Below, in pieces: positions 15,804 through 19,004 of a DNA stretch of 19,004 nucleotides (within the stretch, counting starts at the first letter, position 1; each line of letters begins with the position of its first letter). Under the pieces are notes generated by a model. That model was given only the letters and a program-made list of their open reading frames with translations, had not been told where the DNA came from and did not search any database. This DNA is from Proteiniphilum sp. UBA4084 (GTDB lineage Bacteria > Bacteroidota > Bacteroidia > Bacteroidales > Dysgonomonadaceae), in contig DFYK01000048.1 in the NCBI GenBank assembly GCA_002383605.1, positions 1 through 19,004 on the forward strand. Reading direction: 5' to 3'. Position numbers and translations under genes: made by a program.

Positions 15804-18686
15804 ATGCTGCAATTAGCCTGTAAAAAATATTTTTGCACGGCACTCCTCACCGTTGTACTCGCTGCGCTCTGCCTTCCCGGCCGCGCGCAGAATATTCCAT
15901 TCATACCCCCTGTTTATAATTATACAACCGGTAATTACAAAGCCGGAAATCAGAACTGGTCAGTTGCACAAGGGAGCAACGACGTAATCTACGCAGGGAA
16001 TAACAACGGGCTGTTAAGCTTCGAGGGGATAAACTGGAAGCTGCACAGACTCCCGAACAACCTTTCCGTAAAATCAATTTATATCGATTCAGAGTCTTCC
16101 CCCGAACGCATTTACGTGGGTTCATTTGAGGAGTTTGGCTATTTTGAGCCCGATGAAACCAATCAACTTATTTACCATTCTGTCAAAAACCTGGTAAAGG
16201 ATTACACATTTCACAACGATGAAATATGGACAATCCACCCTTTTAACGGCAGAATTTATTTTCAGTCATTCTCGGCTGTTTTTGTCTATGACGGAAAGGA
16301 AGTTACCACGCTGAATCCGCATCCGGCAGTACTATATTTCTTCCCCGTTGATGGAAAAATGTTTGCACAATTGATCAATAATGATTTTTATCGTTTCGAC
16401 GGGAACAAGTTTCACCGCATTCTGACACGGGATAAGCTGAAAGATGACAATGTGGTGGCGGTCTTGCCTTTCGATGATGAATATCTACTGGTCACATCTA
16501 AAAACGGACTTTACCGGTTTTCGGAGAATATACAAACACTGATTCCCTGGAAGACATCCATAGAGCCGGATTTAAGGGAGGCGATCATCAACCGGGCTAT
16601 TTTCTCGGCCAATGAACAATATATATTCGGGACACTCAACGACGGTCTCTTTGCCATTGACAGGAAAGGGAACAAACTGTGGCATGTCAACCGTCGCAAC
16701 GGACTAAATAACAATACCATTCTGGCTTTGTACAGCGATAGAGAACACAATATTTGGGCAGCCCTCGACAATGGCATCTCATATATTCGAACCCAATCGC
16801 CGTTTACTTTTTTTGAACCGAGCGATGTACAGATAGGTTTGGTAGAGGATATCCTTTTCCATCGAGACAACCTTTACCTGGCCACAAACCAGGGAATTTA
16901 CCATTATTCCGAAGCTGAGAAAAATTTCTTTCGCCTGCCAGAATTTGATATTCAGTCGTGGTTCATCAAAAGCTTCGGGGAGCAGATTTTTGTGGGCCAT
17001 AATTTGGGAACTTCACTCCTGGAGAACGGTCGGTCAACACCCGTTCTCGAAGCTCTGACGGGAGGTATGGATATCAAACAGGCTGTCATCGACGGGAAAA
17101 ATGTTCTTCTTGAATCAACCTATAGTTCATTGTATATATACAGACAGGCTGCTTCGGGAAAATGGGACTTCAGCCACCTTGTAGAAGGATTTACAGACCT
17201 CATCAAAAATCTTGAGATAGACCATGCAGGAAACGTTTGGGCGGGACATATGTACAAGGGAGTTTACCGTCTGCGGCTCGATGGCGATCTGCGTAAGGTA
17301 ACAGAAATTGAAAATTATCAGTCGCTCGACAGTGCACAAACCTCGCCGCCACGTCCGATCAAGGTGATGAAACTGAAAGGACGCATCGTGTTTACGGACG
17401 GTGACCTTTTTTACACCTATGACGACATACACGGGAAAATTGTTCTGCATGATTTGTTAAACAGGTACCTTCCCGATTTTGCAGACACATATCGCATTAT
17501 TCCCGTAAACGATACGTTGCACTGGTTCGTCCGCAATACGGAGTATGCTCTGGTCTCTTCCAACGGAGATGCCTATAGCCTGAAAGATCGCATTCCATAC
17601 AGTATCCTCAACAATCCGCCCAATATGGGTCGGGCCAATATGTATGTGGCCGATGAGCGCACTACCTATTTCTGTCTGAATGGAGGCATTGGAAGATATA
17701 TCTTTACGGAAGGATCCTCACCGGAAAAAAGCATCTTGTACCTGTCTTCGGTACAGTATTACGACAGAAAAAACGACCGCACTTATTATCTTGATCCCAG
17801 GAAAAAAGCCATTATCGCTTATAAGCATAACGACATCGGGTTTCAGTTTATGCATCCTGAATATTCAAAAAACATTTTCAGGATAGAATGTTTTTTAGAC
17901 GGTTATGATAGCAGATGGGTCAATACGGCAGAAGATCTCTCCATATCATACAATAACCTGCCGGCCGGTGAGTATGTCTTGAAGGCGCAGGTGAGGGACA
18001 ACTCAGGAGCAGTTTTATCATCGGTCGGTTTTACTTTCCAGATTAAAAACCCATGGTATAAGACCTGGTGGGCATATCTGTCCTACGCATTGATCATCTT
18101 ATTGATTGCCGGACTTCTCATTGAAAACCATGTACAAAAAGTGGTCCAAAGAAAAAACAAACTTTTCACTGAACAGGAAAACCGACGACTTGCACAACTC
18201 GACAAACAGGAAAAAGAGATTACCGCACTGCGCAACGAGAAACTGGAGGCAGACCTCACGTATAAAAGCAAGGAGTTGGCCAGCGCTACCATGATGATTA
18301 TTAACCACAACGAATTTTTGAAAAGTCTGCAGGCACGGATTCAATCCAACATACTGGCTGGAAAAGTCAACCGCACCGAAGGAAATGATTTGGTGACAAT
18401 GATTGGCAAAAACCTATCGGAAGAAGATGCCTGGAAAGTTTTTCAGGAAAACTTCGACCTTATCCATGAAAATTTCTTTCGCAAGCTGAAAGAACGATAT
18501 CCCGCACTCACGCCAACCGATCTTAAACTCTGTACCCTGCTTCGGTTAAATTATTCTTCGAAGGAAATTGCTGAAATGATGAACATCTCTATCCGGGGCG
18601 TGGAAGCAGCACGATACCGGTTACGAAAGAAACTGTTGCTATCAGAATCTGATAATCTGGTGGATTTTATGATTAATTTTAAATAA
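15804..18686 (+). CDS. Membrane-spanning Y_Y_Y-domain regulator with LuxR-type HTH (kinase-less PUL sensor)
   Basis: Predicted inner-membrane one-component regulator: a periplasmic ligand sensor coupled directly to a cytoplasmic DNA-binding domain. The 960 residues begin with a signal peptide (LLTVVLAALCLPGRAQ, cut about 29). Beta-propeller-like repeats cover about 35-660, for example NDVIYAGNNNGLLSFEG, YIFGTLNDGLFAIDRKG and NIWAALDNGISYIR. A Y_Y_Y domain lies at about 675-748 (FRIECFLDGYDSRWV; YNNLPAGEYVLKAQV), and a TM helix at 756-773. A coiled coil (about 778-850) includes TYKSKELASATMMIINHNEF, typical of this class. The LuxR-type HTH at about 902-945 reads LTPTDLKLCTLLRLNYSSKE then IAEMMNISIRGVEAARYRLR. 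There is no HisKA, HATPase or receiver domain, unlike the HTCS at the left. It resembles SusR-like regulators of Bacteroidales. It is followed by a susC start after 205 bases on the same strand, its likely target. Confidence 0.93.
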   Translation: MLQLACKKYFCTALLTVVLAALCLPGRAQNIPFIPPVYNYTTGNYKAGNQNWSVAQGSNDVIYAGNNNGLLSFEGINWKLHRLPNNLSVKSIYIDSESSPERIYVGSFEEFGYFEPDETNQLIYHSVKNLVKDYTFHNDEIWTIHPFNGRIYFQSFSAVFVYDGKEVTTLNPHPAVLYFFPVDGKMFAQLINNDFYRFDGNKFHRILTRDKLKDDNVVAVLPFDDEYLLVTSKNGLYRFSENIQTLIPWKTSIEPDLREAIINRAIFSANEQYIFGTLNDGLFAIDRKGNKLWHVNRRNGLNNNTILALYSDREHNIWAALDNGISYIRTQSPFTFFEPSDVQIGLVEDILFHRDNLYLATNQGIYHYSEAEKNFFRLPEFDIQSWFIKSFGEQIFVGHNLGTSLLENGRSTPVLEALTGGMDIKQAVIDGKNVLLESTYSSLYIYRQAASGKWDFSHLVEGFTDLIKNLEIDHAGNVWAGHMYKGVYRLRLDGDLRKVTEIENYQSLDSAQTSPPRPIKVMKLKGRIVFTDGDLFYTYDDIHGKIVLHDLLNRYLPDFADTYRIIPVNDTLHWFVRNTEYALVSSNGDAYSLKDRIPYSILNNPPNMGRANMYVADERTTYFCLNGGIGRYIFTEGSSPEKSILYLSSVQYYDRKNDRTYYLDPRKKAIIAYKHNDIGFQFMHPEYSKNIFRIECFLDGYDSRWVNTAEDLSISYNNLPAGEYVLKAQVRDNSGAVLSSVGFTFQIKNPWYKTWWAYLSYALIILLIAGLLIENHVQKVVQRKNKLFTEQENRRLAQLDKQEKEITALRNEKLEADLTYKSKELASATMMIINHNEFLKSLQARIQSNILAGKVNRTEGNDLVTMIGKNLSEEDAWKVFQENFDLIHENFFRKLKERYPALTPTDLKLCTLLRLNYSSKEIAEMMNISIRGVEAARYRLRKKLLLSESDNLVDFMINFK

Positions 18687-18752
18687 AAGGCTACTGTACA
18701 CTTATTTTCATCTCATCATACAAAAACCTGATAACTAATGTTTTTAAGAATA

Positions 18753-18807
18753 TTAAAGTAGTAAAAAAGTATCCTTTAAAAACATGCTCTACAACATAAA
18801 GTACTTT
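18753..18807. promoter_or_regulatory. AAAGTA motif cluster ahead of the second susC (candidate operator)
   Basis: AAAGTA occurs at 18755-18760, 18766-18771 and 18798-18803. The last lies in a perfect 10-base palindrome AAAGTACTTT (18798-18807), and TTAAAG...CTTTAA forms an inverted pair at 18753-18779. Start-to-start distances of 11 and 32 bases are close to one and three helical turns. A weak promoter-like TATTTTG (18848-18854) lies downstream, 37 bases before the ATG. The segment is AT-rich, so chance is a real alternative. Confidence 0.3.
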
Positions 18808-18891
18808 TAATGAGGTGTTTTATTTTTTTTCACGGAAGACTATTCATTATTTTGCAATGTATGTCAATTAAAACAAAAAAATAATGAATCC

Positions 18892-19004
18892 ATGAAGATT
18901 AAAATTACAACATTTTTAAGTTTTCTGTTGTGTTCCTTTATAATGTTTGCCCAACAGCAAATAAACGTAACAGGAACAGTAACGGAAGGAACAACGGGTG
19001 ACCC
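18892..19004 (+). CDS. Second SusC/RagA-type receptor, N-terminal start only (runs off right edge)
   Basis: ATG at 18892 opens a frame that stays open for 37 codons to the edge. Residues 1-21 are a signal peptide (MKIKITTFLSFLLCSFIMFA|QQ). Next comes INVTGTVTEGTTGDP, the first strand of the carboxypeptidase-regulatory-like domain that starts SusC proteins; the first receptor in this window has the equivalent VTGSVVSATDNEP. The preceding ATG at 18884 stops after three codons and is not used. Placement after a Y_Y_Y/LuxR regulator strengthens the SusC reading. With only 37 residues, another protein with the same secreted beta domain cannot be excluded. Confidence 0.75.
   Translation, partial: MKIKITTFLSFLLCSFIMFAQQQINVTGTVTEGTTGD

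Overview
The window comes from a Bacteroidota chromosome, most likely order Bacteroidales in the Dysgonomonadaceae/Porphyromonadaceae/Bacteroidaceae sphere. The evidence is two SusC/RagA-type TonB-dependent receptors, a hybrid two-component system (HTCS) regulator, a Y_Y_Y/LuxR membrane regulator, a GH31 lipoprotein with an inserted PA14 domain, and a Bacteroidota-type -7 promoter (TAnnTTTG). Species cannot be assigned by eye. There are no rRNA or tRNA genes, CRISPR arrays or transposases that I can see, and no gene-free stretch over about 205 bases.

Left part (1-9018, minus strand, transcribed right to left): an HTCS regulator, a secreted lipoprotein GH31 alpha-xylosidase-like enzyme, and the first 559 codons of a SusC receptor that runs off the left edge. 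This looks like one end of a polysaccharide utilisation locus (PUL). PA14-containing GH31 enzymes are best known from xyloglucan loci, so xyloglucan or isoprimeverose-type substrates are the leading guess. Between the GH31 stop and susC lie 27 further in-frame codons that read like the C-terminus of a lost or fused protein.

Middle part (9085-14892, minus strand): a nucleoside:H+ symporter of the NupG/XapB type, then (going upstream) an EnvC-like murein hydrolase activator, a DUF4292-type lipoprotein, a large secreted TPR protein and dUTPase (dut). Gaps of 15-76 bases and a common strand suggest one transcript starting at dut. This is a housekeeping and cell-envelope island rather than carbohydrate metabolism.

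Right part (14893-19004, plus strand): a divergent intergenic region carries a near-perfect Bacteroidota promoter that would give a leaderless mRNA for a 241-residue protein of unknown function. It is followed 30 bases later by a 960-residue membrane-spanning regulator (beta-propeller/Y_Y_Y sensor, one TM helix, coiled coil, LuxR-type HTH, no kinase). After a 205-base AT-rich gap with repeated AAAGTA motifs, a second SusC-type receptor begins and runs off the right edge. The window thus appears to join two separate glycan-uptake loci, each with its own sensor-regulator, across a short housekeeping block.

No wholly new system is evident. The points most worth a second look are the coding remnant after GH31, the leaderless promoter with the unrecognised protein it drives, and the putative operator cluster ahead of the second susC.
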